Below, one piece after another: positions 1 to 12,494 of a DNA stretch of 64,000 bases (within the stretch, counting starts at the first letter, position 1; every line of letters begins with the position of its first letter). This DNA is from Epiperipatus broadwayi (Eukaryota > Onychophora > Udeonychophora > Euonychophora > Peripatidae): positions 6,597,800-6,661,799 of the forward strand of contig JAQFVV010000018.1 of the NCBI GenBank assembly GCA_028023455.1, read 5' to 3'. The notes under the pieces were generated by a model, which searched no databases, had not been told where the DNA came from, and was given only the letters and a program-made list of their open reading frames with translations. A program made the translations under genes and the position numbers.

Positions 1-512
1 TGCTCACATCACAGGATAGGCCCAAGCATATTTTGAGAATAGATCATACGTTACAAGTAAGTAACAGAATCTACGGTAGGATGGCAATGGGCCATAGTGA
101 TCGATCGCAAGTATTTCATTTGGTGCAGATGGGATGATAGAGACACCTACTCCACAAAGTTTTTATTTGGTGGTTTATCTCTTGCACAAATAGCACATTT
201 CTTGAGGGTATCCATCACATCTTCATATAGTTTTGGCCAATGAAATTGTCATCTTATAGCTTCTTCTGTTTTTCTGGGGCCACAGTGCCCTACTAAGCCA
301 TGCATATACATGGATTTCCTTGCTGCTGTACAGTTTGGATAAGCTTTTTGTATAGAGGTTGTTGCTCTTGCGAATGTTGAAGGTTCCTTAACTTGTGTTC
401 CATCTGCTGGTCCAGTACAGTTGCTGCAATAACCAATGGCTGATCATCTATGATGGTGTTGTGTGGCTCCAGTTCTATAGGGTGTCGACTTCATATATTG
501 GCCACTGTATTT
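1..512 (-). pseudogene. Integrase N-terminal zinc-binding region, fragment (gypsy element)
   Basis: Downstream of RNase H on the minus strand, broken frames carry text resembling the H2C2 zinc-binding domain of retroviral-type integrases. A spacer region with QPLVIAATVLDQQ leads into a GTVAPEKQKK stretch (about 300-240) and then an ICARDKP-like stretch (about 200-170) that supplies the second half of the finger. The catalytic D,D,E core would follow beyond the left edge of the window. Stops and frame changes are present, so this is a remnant. The assignment rests on position after RNase H and partial finger spacing. Confidence 0.6.
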
Positions 513-1010
513 TCAGGTCCAGGGGCAGTAGACGACGTTATAATGAAATCTTTGAAGGGAAAGACTCCATCTGATGAGGTGGTCATTGTTCAGGTAATGT
601 TTATTTAGGAATTCGAGACACCGGTGGTCAGTAATGATAATCACTTCTGAACCCAGGAGCATCTGCTTGAACTTATTACATGACCACACAATTGCTAGTG
701 TCTCTTGTTCCATCACTGTGTAGTTTTTTCAGCTCCTTTCAGAGTATGGCTGCTAAAATATAGTATTTGATGTTGGCCTTCTTGGTTGACTTGAAATAGA
801 ACCACGCCCAATCCTTTCTGACTACTATCAGTCTGCAAATAAAAGGGGTGGGTAAAATCTGGGTAGTGTAACATCACGGTCTCTAAAAATCTGCTCTTTA
901 CTCGACTGAAGTCTTCTTCATGGGTATTCATCCATTCCCATCAGTGGTGGGGTCTTATCACTTCTACTAGGGATGATGTATCTTTGGCAAAATGGGGGTA
1001 AAACTTGTGG
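513..1010 (-). pseudogene. RNase H region of the gypsy polyprotein, frameshifted
   Basis: Two frames joined by a shift near 713 give the usual Ty3/gypsy RNase H text. The stretch FYLQTDSSQKGLGVVLFQ (about 840-780) holds the first catalytic aspartate in TDSS. ILYFSSHTLKGAEK follows, then MEQETLAIVWSCNKFKQMLLG (about 716-655) with the catalytic glutamate and IIITDHRCLEFL with the next aspartate. The enzyme removes the RNA strand of the RNA:DNA hybrid during reverse transcription. The tether from RT to RNase H lies at about 1010-930, where FPRPTIRKQ and FLGLCNYYHKF text is visible. The shift and stops make this copy non-functional. Confidence 0.85.
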
Positions 1011-1883
1011 TAGTAATTACAAAGGCCCAGAAATGATCAAACTTGTTTTCGGATTGTTGGTCTAGGGAAATTTTCAATGGCTGCGACCTTATCAGGGTGA
1101 GCCCTAATTCCTTGACCATTTACAATATGGCCTAAAAAGGAAATCTCCCTCAATGTGAAAAAAACTTTTTTTTAAATTAACAGTTATATTTTTCTGGGTG
1201 CACTCATCGAAAAATTGCTTTAAATCTTCCAGATGTTTTGCAATGTCTCTTGACGCAACTACTACATCATCTACATAACATACCAATTTTTTCTTTAACT
1301 TTTCGGACAATACTTGGTCCAAACACCTCATGAGGGTACTCTCTTAAACATATGGGTTTGCCCATTGTATCGGAACGTGGTATATTTTCGATACTGGGGT
1401 GGAGAGCCATTTTCCAGTAACTGGCAGTTAGGTCAAGGGTAGAGAAAATATTCTTAGCAGTCTTAGCAGTCAACTTGATAAATGTTTCTTGGATGGGTGG
1501 TGGGATGTCTCGCTCAGGTATAGTAATGTTGTTTAATGTCCTAGCATCTAGACACAATCGTATGGTTCCATCTTTTTTTTGACCATGACCAATGGGTTAT
1601 TATAGGGTGATGATCCCTTTTCAATTACACCCCAGTCAATCATCTGTTTAATTTGGGCATTCACCTCTTCCTGATACTGAAATGGGATAGGGTATGTGCG
1701 GGTCTGGAAATGTGTCTCTTTCTTTACTTGTATCCGATGGACGTAATCATTAATTTCACCTGGGACCTGGAAAAATATTGTATGATTTTCCGTAATTGTT
1801 GTATTTGGAATCGAACTTCTACCTTGTTTAACAATGATCCCATAAATTTTCTCTTGGATATCCTCATCAGGAATAGCCTCCAA
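1011..1883 (-). pseudogene. Reverse transcriptase of the gypsy element, frameshifted
   Basis: At least three frames are needed to read the RT. The N-terminal part (1883-1548) has YPIPFQYQEEVNAQI and the conserved DWGVIEKGSSPYNNPLV stretch. The next part (1557-1370) has CLDARTLNNITIPERD and the fingers/palm text FSTLDLTASYWKMAL, with the first catalytic aspartate in STLDL. The last part (1331-1104) has the active-site box VCYVDDVVVAS, with the two adjacent aspartates of YVDD at about 1270. The frame is lost between motif blocks (near 1390 and 1560), so the enzyme is dead although all main catalytic residues can still be seen. Length and block order match Ty3/gypsy RTs. Confidence 0.9.
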
Positions 1884-1948
1884 ACATCTTAATTGGATTT
1901 CTTCAATTTGTTTATTAGTATCAAAACTAATCCGCTTCTGCTGGAAAG

Positions 1949-2923
1949 TTAGTATCTTTTTTTATAGTCCAGGATACATTCATGTTGGGTTAAGAAGTCG
2001 TACCCAATTATCACATCCTGAATTAGTCCTTTGATCACTAAGAAGGCATGTCCTGCATTGGCTTCTCCTATCGATATTTCTAACCAGACTTGATAGTTTT
2101 CAGTTCTGGTCATTCTTCCATCAGCCAGCTTCATTTGGATCGGGCAAGCAGCGAGCCTGGGTATGAGTCCATGTTTTTCGTAATTTGTTAACCAATCTCT
2201 AGAGACACAGGAAATCTGGCTGCCTGTGTCAAGAAGAATTTGTGCAACTGATGCCCCTATTCTTGTATTAATAATTGGGCATGGTCCAATCTGAAGTCCC
2301 CAAGTGAGATTCTCTTCCTGGATGACTGATGTTAGGTTAGTCATCTCCACTACTTTCAGCTGCTGGCAAGGTGGATGCTGGTACTGGAAATCTCTTACTG
2401 AAGTCCCACTTGATCGAATTGCCATTTGGTTTCTTCCTTTCTCACTATGATTGCTAGTAGTTGATGATTGCTGTTGTCTAGTCTCCTGCTTCCATTCATG
2501 ATCTACTAATCTTTTAGGCCAGTGGCTATCATCTAAAGCCGCAAGAAATTCTCCCAGTTCTTCGATTTCTTTGATACAACTTCCGATCATCAGCTTTTGG
2601 GTAGTTAATGGTATATTTTGTTGAATTGTTCCAATGATATGTGTATCTGGCAATGTGAATGTCGTGAGAGATTTAAATCGGTTCGCTTGGTGGAGGAAAA
2701 ACTGAGCACGTGTTTCTCGGGGTTTTGCTCCGTATTTTTCATGACAGAGCATGTTGTAGATGCCATTTTGATGCTCATTGCTCCAATAATGTTTCATTAA
2801 CGCATCTTTGTACTTCTCTATAGTTCTAGTTTTCCGTTTCACCATATCCCACCAGTCTTTGGCATAGCCCTGTAAATGGTAACTGGCAATAGCTATCTGT
2901 TCACCTGCTCTTGCCTTGTGCAA
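1949..2923 (-). pseudogene. Gag C-terminal half fused to aspartic protease (gypsy element)
   Basis: A 324-residue frame. Residues about 10-130 match the retrotransposon gag fold: IASYHLQGYAKDWWDMVK, then a helical stretch with QFFLHQANRFKSLTTF. Residues about 225-320 are a pepsin-like retroviral-type protease with the catalytic box ILLDTGSQISCVS (DTGS) and a later VIIGYDFLTQHECILD stretch, typical of the C-terminal part. No CCHC zinc knuckle is visible between gag and protease, which is unusual but not unique. The frame overlaps the upstream gag frame by about 20 bases in another phase, so gag is split. The frame ends just before the RT block at about 1949. Confidence 0.88.
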
Positions 2924-3301
2924 TTGAAAGAAACTTTGTAAGCTCTCTAAATGGGTTTGAGGATTTTCTCCTATCTCCTCTAAAGATTTTTATCTGAATA
3001 ATCTTTACTAAGTAGCTTTGAGGTCCAACCTCCATTGTCTTTATATCTTCCCCTTCTTTATTGACTTGGGTTATTCTATATTCCTTTGCTATCATTCCTA
3101 ACTCTCTCAAGACAAATTTTTGAATTTCCTGATACTTCCCCATCCCTTATCTTTTCTTCTTCCTGTTTTTTTTGATTCTTCATCTCTTCTTCTCGCTTCT
3201 TCCTCATAAATTTTAATCATTTCTTCCCTATTCTGTTTAAGTATTTCAAGTAACTTTAAATTAAAGTCCATTGATCCTATACTGTCATTTTCTGTTTTCA
3301 T
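2901..3301 (-). pseudogene. Gag N-terminal region, charged coiled-coil-like (gypsy element)
   Basis: Two overlapping frames (3301-3107 and 3143-2901) give the N-terminal part of gag. The first is rich in E, K and R (LEILKQNREEMIKIYEEEARRRDEE in two runs), suggesting a helical or coiled-coil segment. The second has MGKYQEIQKFVLRELGMIAKEYR. A frame change near 3140 separates them, so gag is split. The start at 3301 is the first ATG after the leader and is a reasonable, unproven, initiation site. The second gag remnant at 27650-28799 has the same order of charged helix followed by the WW-containing core. Confidence 0.65.
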
Positions 3302-3453
3302 TTTCTCTATTATATTTATTTATTTTATTTATTATTAGCGTTAGACTATTCCCCACCAGTATCTTGGTCCTATCACACTCTTTCACTGCCCTCACCAACT
3401 CTACATTGCCCTATCTCTATATTGCTGTGTTTAACATATATATCATAACGAAC

Positions 3454-3591
3454 TACTGCTAACGTGTATAATAAGCCACTGCTGTCTATATATATAATAG
3501 CACTTTAATAAAATATTTACTGTTAACATGTATAACAAGCCACTGCTGTCTATGATATATATAATGGTGCTTTAATAAAATATTTACTGCT
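3454..3591. repeat. Two tandem copies of a ~65 bp unit in the gypsy leader
   Basis: The phrase TACTGYTAACRTGTATAAYA followed by AGCCACTGCTGTCTAT starts at 3454 and again at 3518. The beginning of a third copy starts at 3585, giving spacings of 64 and 67. Each unit ends in CTTTAATAAAATATTTACTG. It lies between the candidate PBS and gag, so it is part of the untranslated leader of this copy. Confidence 0.85.
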
Positions 3592-3915
3592 ACTTGCTTT
3601 CTCATTTAGTGACTGATTACTTTTTTTTTGACATATATATATATATATAAAATATTTCACTAGATCCGAGTATTTTCAATCCTTCTTAAATTATACACAC
3701 ATCCCTGCTTTCCTTAACTGTTATTATGCCTGCCGTCCTTTCATTCACTCGACCCACATTATTTCACTCAATTTATTTTTTTCATTATTTTTATCAAAAA
3801 CAAACAAACTCATATATATAGAATAATTAGCTAACTCAGGTAATGAACGCTAAAAGAAAATTTACATGCATTATAAATCTGCTAAGGGTATATATGGGTT
3901 TTTGTATCGAAGCCT

Positions 3916-3933
3916 CCACGTTTGTTGGCGCCA
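3916..3933 (-). promoter_or_regulatory. Candidate primer-binding site
   Basis: On the minus strand TGGCGCCAACAAACGTGG starts two bases after the CA that ends the candidate LTR. A PBS starting TGG pairs with the CCA end of a tRNA, and TGGCGCC starts are common in LTR elements. Position and start fit; the priming tRNA was not identified. Confidence 0.5.
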
Positions 3934-3935
3934 AA

Positions 3936-4208
3936 TGCTAAAAAAAAAATCTATGTAACGGTCAGGAATGTGTGATTTGTTAACATAGTGCAGAATTCGA
4001 CCACCACACAGAACTGCAGCACCATCTAGATAGCGAAGCTACCCATAGTACTGAGTTCAAACATAGTTTATCAGTTCCACAATACAATCTATGAAACAAC
4101 ACATCTGATGCAACATTAGTAAATATTTTTTTAGGCACGGTGGTCAGGGTATGCAAGAGGTTCATGATTTTATTTCGAGTTAGCCAATCAGAACATTAAT
4201 CTTACACA
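3936..4208 (-). repeat. Candidate 5' LTR of the gypsy element (273 bp)
   Basis: On the minus strand the segment begins TGTGTAAGATTAATG and ends in a T-rich run followed by AGCA, directly before the PBS, so it has TG...CA ends. It contains a CCAAT-like sequence near its start (ATTGGCTAAC in minus reading) and an AATAAA. The partner LTR and the target duplication lie outside the window, so the outer boundary rests on the TG rule alone. Confidence 0.45.
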
Positions 4209-6500
4209 TTTATATTTAAAGAATCGAGGAAACATATTGAATGGGTATCGAATAAATAAATAAAGAATTAACGGCAGACATGTAGTTTGACATTATTTAT
4301 TGAAACATTTTAATAATAAATTATTTATTAATAATATTTGGTAATATTTAAATTGTACTGTTATATATTCAAGAAATACATTTATTTATTTAGAAACATT
4401 GATATGAAATCATTTTACCAATAATACTTTATATTTACGATCTCAGTAGCGGTATTTTCCGATACTGTTATGTTTACAAAGAGAAATACATTTATTTGAT
4501 GACGTAATCTAGCTACCTAAAATTCTCAAGCAAGTATTTCTAAAGCATGCCTTCAGGGATTTATACCTTTGCAATGCAAGAGTCTAAAGTAAGATTTATA
4601 ATAGTAGCGGCGGACATATATTTATTTAATTAAAGATATTTACTAATAACAAAGGGCAAACATTTATTTGAAAGTGAATTAGGGATGGAGTTATACATAG
4701 AATAATAAAATTAATAAAAGAAACACGTGGTACGTTTAGAAAGGCGATATGGAATGGCAGTATATTGAAACTGCAAAGCCGTGAATGAATTTATAAGAAC
4801 GATGGGCTGGTGTTTGCCATAGGCCCAAAGAGATAAGGTGTCACATAAGCATAACCAGGGACAAGTGGTTCATGCCACGATTGCCTGCTGGCTGTGTGAC
4901 TTTCATCAAGCCCTATGGGAGCATTTATTATGTCCTCTTGTGTAGGACGACTGGGGTTAATTTCAACCCTATAGAATCCGGAATATTCAAGGCTTGTAAT
5001 GGGTCATGGCGTCTCCAAAATGTAACACATGTATAATGTATAGACGATTCTGGTAAGATTTAAATATATTTTATAACTCGGCCCTACATTATCAACATTT
5101 AATAAAGAACGTTTGCGACTCTCAAAGAAATACAATTCTATGGAATTATTGATTACAATTTAACAAAATATATAAAAAAAAACAGTAAGTAAACTGGGTG
5201 AGTATTATAGCAAATATGTCAGCCATTTGCTAAGCAGTAGACCCCTGCATTACAATAAATGAAGCATTGAATGCGTGTCAGTTTGTATGAAAATATTAAG
5301 TTATTTATGAAAGTAAATATTAATAAAAATTTGATACGCATCCACTGTTTCAAGCGATCATAGATTTATATTTAGAAAATTATAAGCATGCGATAATTAT
5401 ATAATAAAATGTAGATTTAGAAATACACACCCTTGAAGTATAGAGATAGGCAGGCTAGATTATTAAAGAAATTTACATATTAATTATTAAATTTATAGTA
5501 TTACAAATGAGATTTTTACAGTTTATAGTTTATAAGTTATATAATAAATAAATAAGCTATAGCGGAATATTAGTAGAGTACTCTAGAGAATTTGGATACA
5601 GGAACCTGTTTTATGAGAAGTTTTCCGATTTAGTGGTCAGTAGCAAATTGTTCATGATTCTAGCATTAGCAGTTCTTTCCTGTATTTAGGTGGTTCATTT
5701 AATTTAATAGCAGCAGCAGCTTTCTAATTGTTCGGGCAGCAGATCTTGGTTGGTATTCTGGAGGGCATATGTAAAGGTTCACGGTATACTATAGACCATC
5801 TCCAGGGAGAATAGTCTTTGGCGCTTACTACTCATGCATACTGTGGCACGTAAAACAATATATCTCTTTGGAGACTCTCCTGATCGAGAGCAAAGCTAAA
5901 GTTAAACTGAAAGTTTCTAGCAAGTCTAAAATGGTCTCCTTTCTTAGATCTTATCTTTTACATTTTTGTTATAGTTTATTTTTGGATTCCACTTAATCTG
6001 CCCTGAGAATAATCAATGCATTTTGTTAAGTTTAATTATAGAGAAAGCTGCCTTTCTATTGTTTACATTTACATTTTACATTTACATTTTATAATTACAT
6101 TTTGGGGAATTTTTCTTTAATTAATCTATTATCTCTCACCGACCGTTGCTTTTAAAATTTCCTATACCAAAGGGAACATATGATTATTTTTATTTTTAAT
6201 TAAATATTACAATCTATTTCTAAAATTACTAAATGAAATTTAAACAAAGCAATAAATAACGGATTTTACAATTCAAAATAAATAGTTAAAATTATATATT
6301 CTTATATAACTAAAAGAAGAAATCTAAATTATATTATTTATCTTTATTTATTGCCTTAAATTTGATATCGAAATGTGTGCATGTTTATGGTGAATTCTAC
6401 ATATATCTATACATTTTTAATATTGCTACACACATAATTCGATACCAAAAAGTTTAAATTTGGGTAGGATAGAGCAGTGAGTGAGAGACGATAGAAAAAG

Positions 6501-6539
6501 GTGAAACTTAAGATTCGAATACGAATCTTACTGTTTCAC
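6501..6539. repeat. Short inverted repeat (hairpin)
   Basis: GTGAAACTTAAGATTCG is followed by a 4 base loop AATA and CGAATCTTACTGTTTCAC. The arms are complementary except for one extra base and one mismatch. It could be a MITE remnant or a chance structure. Confidence 0.6.
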
Positions 6540-7036
6540 AGTCAAATATGCCTCTTTTTTTTTTATTGATGAATAGATTTCTGAGGTAAGAGGACTGGAA
6601 GCAAGAAAAATTATAATATCAACATATATGTAACTTAAAGGTCACTGTTAAACTACTTGTCATGCTGAATTATTATTTTTTTTTTTAAAAAAAATCATAA
6701 TCCTACATTAGAATGTGAGTTTATCTTGCTCTGAAGACTACTGTACAAATTTTTAATGAAACAGATTTTTGATAAGTGCTGACTTAAGAGGAATGTGATA
6801 CCATTGTTGCACCAAGAATTGATTCATTTATGGTCTCATTGAATATTTAATTCTCCTGTAATATATATACCATGGATACTTGTCAATTATATGGTTTATG
6901 GTTTGTATTTAGTCACTTCTTCAAATTATCTGTTCATTTCAATTTTCAAAATAGATTAACCAAGTAATTTTATTGAAGAAAAATTCAAGTGGCTTTGGTG
7001 CTGAATACTTGTGGACAAATAACATAAATGAAATAA

Positions 7037-7069
7037 AAATTCCAAAATTTATGATAGTTTTGGAATTTT
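7037..7069. repeat. Perfect 12 bp inverted repeat
   Basis: AAAATTCCAAAA and TTTTGGAATTTT are perfectly complementary around a 9-10 base loop. The length and AT content make chance occurrence possible in DNA of this composition. Confidence 0.6.
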
Positions 7070-7425
7070 GAAGTAAGTTTAAAATTTCTCAGACTTCCAG
7101 TTCATAATGGACCCACTACCCAACTACGTAACCAATATTGAGGAATAATTTAATTTTCAGTAAAGAGCTTAGTTATCATGATACAAAATCATTAACTATC
7201 CCTAGTTTATGAATATAAATAAATTAAATCAATATATTATCTAATTTAAACAAAATCTATGAGAAAGCATTTTATTATTTTAGTTGAGATAAGATTATAA
7301 AACTTTTTTTTTTTTAATCTTGAATAAATTAATGTACATGCATATAGTATCTTGAATATCCACCACCCTTTATTCTATCTTTTTTTGGTTGGTGATATTG
7401 AACTTTGTCACTTTCATTTCCCAGA

Positions 7426-7481
7426 AACATCACATGATCACCATCATGGCTATACTGTATGGAGAGTTTTGCCTGTTTAAT
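7426..7481. repeat. Solo terminal fragment of the fold-back MITE family (see 12142 and 34355)
   Basis: The segment contains CACATGATCACCAT (7427-7440) and then ACTGTATGGAGAGTTTTGCC (7454-7473) followed by TGTTTAAT. Both phrases recur in the copies near 12.1, 13.0 and 34.4 kb, but here the middle is missing, leaving a short, rearranged end. Confidence 0.75.
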
Positions 7482-10400
7482 TTCCTACAAAGTAGGAACT
7501 AAAAAATGAGTGGCAAACTTTATTTTCTAACTTTTAAAACAATATTCAAGTTTATTATGTACTATAGTGCTAAAAAAAAAAATAGTACAAATCTCATTAG
7601 AAGTACTGTATATAAAAAAATAAATTCGACTCATTAATAGTGCAAATATATATGTTAATAAAATTAAAGTGGAAATTACTGTAAATCCTCAGCATGTACA
7701 GAATACCAACATTAATAGTTAGTATTATTATGTAACAATAACTTTATTAAATATAAAGTGGAATGCACATAGTTTAAAACATATTTTATACAACCTTTTT
7801 TCATCGACAGATACCACTTTTTTTGATGAAATATGAACAACTAACTAATCACTAATGAAAAATTTAATTTCAACTTAATTTTATATTTGTCTTTTGGTTT
7901 CTGTTTTATGATATGTGCAATGTTTTTTTTTTTTTTTAAAAAAAATAACCCAAATCAAGTTTTTCACACTACACAACAGCATTGTAGATTAAAATTAAAA
8001 AAAGAAAATAAAAGTTCTGCATTTACATAACTTAGATAAACAAGCGCTAAGAGTTTTTCAGTTTAATATCCCACCATCTATCAGTACAAAATAAAGCCAG
8101 ATGAGTAAAGGCTTATTGCTGAATTAGATATTTTAGTGATAACTAAATCGGATTTGATTTCTGGTTAGACAGTAAAGAGATTAAATAGCCTATTTCAAGT
8201 CACTCTAACAGCATCTCTACACCCCCCTAAAAGAATAATGAAGAAGAAAAAAATATTCAAAAAGTCAATTAATTCTAGCTAATAATAATATACATCTATT
8301 TACTGTCAATTAATTAATACAAAACAGGAATTGAAAAAAAATCGTAAGATTGTTTGAAATTTCTAGCTACTTAAAAAATAAAAGTCAAGTTTAGTTTGAA
8401 TTGCATGTTATGACAGGGGATATATTAATGATTACAATTGGTGGGATTCTTCACATAAATGATTTTGATTCAAAACAAAAGGGTTTCTTAGTAATATTAA
8501 TTTTAAATAGTTTGCTAATAAGTCTCTACTGTGGAATTAATTCTACATGATGATATACCAGACATAATTAATTTTTAATTTTGATATTGTTAAACAACAA
8601 TGATAATAAGGGAAATATTGAAATATTAAATATATGTAATAATTTTCAATATGTTGACCGAGTATGAAATAGTATTACATTTAATTTATTAATAATAGTA
8701 GTAAAATATACATACATTTTGAAATTTTAAAAATGAAATTGTGCTACTCGTGTAATAAATAGTAAAGCAATATAGCACTGATCCAGGTGGAACAAGAATT
8801 TAGAATATATTTAATTACTTAGATTTTTTAAGTAGTGTTACCGTATATTATATAACATTACAATTAATATTTTTATACAAAATTCAAATTTTAGATATAT
8901 TTTATCTTTAAAAAGAATAAAATAAATTTAAAAAGTAATACATAAATTATTTTAATTGTGTAAGATACTCTTTTGTACGCACACACTTTTAATTTTCTGC
9001 CTTTTGGATACATTAAATTTAAATCATTTCAGCATCGTTTGTCAAATCCTAACCATGCATGAAATTAGCTCTTAGGAGCTGAATTTGTAAAGGCTATCAA
9101 TAATTCTCCATTTATTTCATACTGAGAGCTAACAATTCATTAAAAAAATACTAACATATCAGCACAGCAAGAAAATCATTTCCTTTTTCCATTAGCAGTA
9201 CAAAGAAACAATAAAAAATAAGGCCCACACCACATACTTATCTATACATATAACATATCAAACACTTACAAGCATTTTTAACCTAATGATGAGAATGCTG
9301 AATTTTACAATATATATATAAATTTAAGTAATGGCAAAACTACTACGGGTGATGATCAAATATTATTGCTTGGAACTTGCCATCGGTCAGAGAAGCGATG
9401 CACAAGCTAACATTAGTAAAATATTATAAGATATATATATACATAATGACTGAAAAAGCTGTAAAAAATGTCCTAAAATTATGTGCTACCTAAAAAGCAC
9501 TCATCCTATATTTGATCAATATATTAGAATACTGACAACTTAAAACATTTCCAAATTGCAACTGAACCGATTTGAAAAACATGTGCTTGTATATATACAT
9601 TATAAAATGAATTCATAATCTTTCAATGTTAGAGCAAATAATTTCCAAAGACAATACCAGCCAAAGAATAAAACAATTATCAAAATACAAAGTTAGAGAG
9701 AACAAATTTATGTTTCAACTTATCTTTGTAGTGATCATTTTCATTAATTATTAACTTAATGAAGAAGCTATATAGTGGTAAATTCTGGTTCATGAATATT
9801 TTTACAGTTTTGCTTTACTAAATACCCATTTTTCAAACAACAATTGGATGACAGCTAATTTTCTTTAAAAATCTTAAAAATTTTAATTTGTGCATATAGT
9901 AAACAATCATAGAAAATTCTCAGTCATGGATTTATAGTATGTTCTCCAAAAAAAAAAAAAAAAAATAGAGCAGTGGAGACGGATTTCTTTTTTTTTTAAA
10001 AATCAAGATTATTTCTAGGATGAACAAAGTTAAAAAATAAATAAATGAGTATGATTGAACTCGATAAATTGAACACTGGAGAAATAAACAATTCAAAAGT
10101 GTCACTATTTAAAGTAAAAGAAAATGTCAAATTTTCTTTATGCATTTCTTTATGCATTATTTTTTTTTGAAGCATATAAACCTAACGTTTTTAAAAAGCC
10201 ATAAAAAAGCAATTAAAAATGGGATCTTAAAACTCTTTGGAAGAGGATTCCAGCAAATGAGAATCAATATCAGAGAAACTTCACTTTTTAAAGTAAACAT
10301 TTCAACTATTGTATGCAATTGTTCCCAGTCTTAAAAAAATAATTAATTTTAATTATGATAGTGTTTAATTAGAATGCTTTTTTATATTAAATTAATAAAG

Positions 10401-10544
10401 AGAATATTATATTATCATTCAATAGACATTATACTTACCAAGTTACCTTTGAACTTTAACGATTTGGAAATTTCAGATTTTTCAAAGTTCAACACTAAAT
10501 TCTATTTTCTTTCCTGGTCATAAATCTTTAATTATAATTTACAT
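7482..10544. other. AT-rich DNA without recognised genes
   Basis: Long A and T runs and small AT microsatellites (near 9310, 9433 and 9588) are present. No coding frame above chance expectation and no element were recognised. Confidence 0.6.
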
Positions 10545-10640
10545 GTATAGAGTTTTTTTTAATGGTCTAAATATAGAGGATTTGAACTCAGACTGTTAAG
10601 CCACTTCAATCATCCACACTATCTCATACTACTGATACAC
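10545..10640 (-). repeat. tRNA-like SINE remnant
   Basis: Reading the minus strand, GTTCAAATCC (about 10583-10574), preceded by GAGT, resembles an RNA polymerase III B box. About 45 bases upstream, TAGTATGAGATAGTGTGG resembles a degenerate A box. A run of A follows the downstream end in this orientation, as in a SINE tail. No acceptor stem can be drawn, so it is not a working tRNA gene. Confidence 0.4.
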
Positions 10641-12141
10641 ATGACCACACATATGCAGAAAATGCTAAATGTTTGAAGATATAAAATTCCACAAGTAAAT
10701 TTAAATAGAAGAGACTAATATATAAAATAATGAAATAGGTTTAAAGCTGTAGCTGAACAAAGCAAATTGTTTTAAGACCAAGTATTAGAAGAGATGAATC
10801 TTAAAAAAATGTTATTTGGAATGCAAATTGTGAATGAAGTAGTTATTACATAAAGTAAGACATTAGTTTTACTTGTTTCAATAAAGTTATTATAGAATGC
10901 TCTTAGCATTATTCTATAGCATCAAGTGACTAAACCAATGCTAATAGAAATATCTGTGAATTATAACATAGTTTTAAATATGTTGCATTCTATTCTGAAA
11001 ATTATATTCTCAATGTTTAATTAAAATGAAAAACTTGAATGCCTTCAGGCATAAAATTAATAATGAACAGAATGATTGATTGTATTAAAAAATCATCTTT
11101 GATGATTTATTTATTACACATTCCTGAAGATATATCATGCAGTATTTTTCTACTTACTTTCATTTACATTCTTTTATAATTGAATCCTTCATTTATTAAT
11201 ACTACCAAATAATTAATAGTGTTGTGGTCTATTATTATTGTTATGAGTTTTTCTATTTAGTTCATGACCTTCGACTCTGATTTCTGTCAAGTTTCTGCAT
11301 TCTATTAATAAATAGATTACTGTTTATATAGCATCCATTTATTAAAACATATCGGTTATTTTATTAATCATTTATGACTTGGATGTGATACGATGCTTAG
11401 GTAACATTTTTATTATATAAACCAAGACAATTGCTTACATATAAGATTATATGATATAACTGAAAGAATCTCATGGAAAGAATTGTTAGTATATCCATTT
11501 GATTTGCTAATAATTTGAGTTTTGAATTTGGATGCAAGGTAAATGTTTTTTGAGAAACCTGAGGATTTCAAAGAAAATTATGATTTTTTTTTCCAAAAAA
11601 GAATGTAAATAAAGAAAATAGCAAAACATATATCAAATGACAACTAACTAACTTTGTGGTTAATGACTACTCATTGTTGATTTATGAAAAAATCCTGAAG
11701 CTACCTTTGCCTTATAACCAGCTATTTTATCTATATGCATAACATGTAGCAAAATACTATCTAGGGATTAAAATATAAATTGTATTTACAAATTATTATT
11801 ATGTGCATATATCTACTTACATATTAAATATATTGCTGATATTCCATTTATTTTAAAAATTATCTATGGTGTATTTGTTATTATAACACACATATAATCT
11901 TGTTAATGTTGCATTGTAAAGAATGAATTTCTTTTGCTAATATAATGAGAAAACAGGCTTTAAATAAGTAAGACAAATAAGAATTTTGTGATTTTAATTT
12001 GTAAAATTAATTTGCACTTTGCTCTATAAATGACACTTTATTTCAGTCTAGGTACTTAAGATTGTAACATACATTATTATGCTCAGAATATTATTAGAGT
12101 GTTAAAAAATATAATTCCTATTTGATTAGAACTTAGCAATA
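10641..12141. other. AT-rich DNA without recognised genes
   Basis: No coding frame, RNA gene or element recognised. Confidence 0.6.
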
Positions 12142-12494
12142 GCAAACTCTCAATATAGTACTGCCTCCCAGTGCAAGCCTTAGTAATCAATGGATGCAAA
12201 ATCCACATCAAGTGCTTACTCATTCAATATCTCCAGACTAGTTTCTAGCTTGTGGATTTCACCAGTAGAGAAGCTTTGGATCTTTGAGGAGATTTGGATC
12301 TCCAAAGCTTCTCACTGATGAAAGCCCAAGCTAGAAACTAGAGATATTGGATGAGTAGGCACTAGATAGGGATTTTATACACAAACCTTCCTGCATCCAT
12401 TGATTATTAAGGGTTACACTGATTGGCACTATTGTATGGAGAGTTTGTTACTGCTAATAACAGATTGTGCAAGCATAGGAAATGGTGATCATTA
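12142..12494 (-). mobile_element. Fold-back MITE, longest copy of the family
   Basis: The core (12142-12449) has terminal inverted repeats of about 140 bp. The left arm begins GCAAACTCTCAATATAGTAC and the right arm, read in reverse, CAAACTCTCCATACAATAG. The centre is near 12295, where AGATTTGGATCTCC forms the turn. Both arms carry ATCAATGGATGC and TAGTTTCTAGCTTG. Right of the core, 12450-12494 matches in reverse the flank of the copy at 34355 (ATGATCACCATTTCCTATGC in reverse reading). The true element is therefore longer than the palindrome on one side. There is no coding capacity; the mobilising transposase is unknown. Confidence 0.85.

Larger units (their letters stand above)
1..4208 (-). 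mobile_element. Ty3/gypsy LTR retrotransposon, decayed, 3' part beyond the left edge
   Basis: Read on the minus strand the order is candidate 5' LTR (3936-4208), primer-binding site, leader with short tandem repeats, gag, aspartic protease, reverse transcriptase, RNase H and the start of integrase. This is the standard Ty3/gypsy order. The integrase core and the 3' LTR would lie to the left of position 1. The coding part is broken by several frameshifts and stops (changes of frame near 1880, 1550-1270, 1110, 930 and 715), so this copy cannot make a full polyprotein. No envelope-like frame is visible in the part present. Family assignment is from motif order and wording; the lineage within Ty3/gypsy was not determined. 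Confidence 0.88.
4211..7420. other. AT-rich DNA without recognised genes
   Basis: No coding frame or known element was recognised. About 4740-5030 and 5740-5900 are visibly richer in G+C than the surroundings and may be old, unrecognised element fragments. Two perfect or near-perfect hairpins occur at 6501-6539 and 7037-7069. Confidence 0.6.
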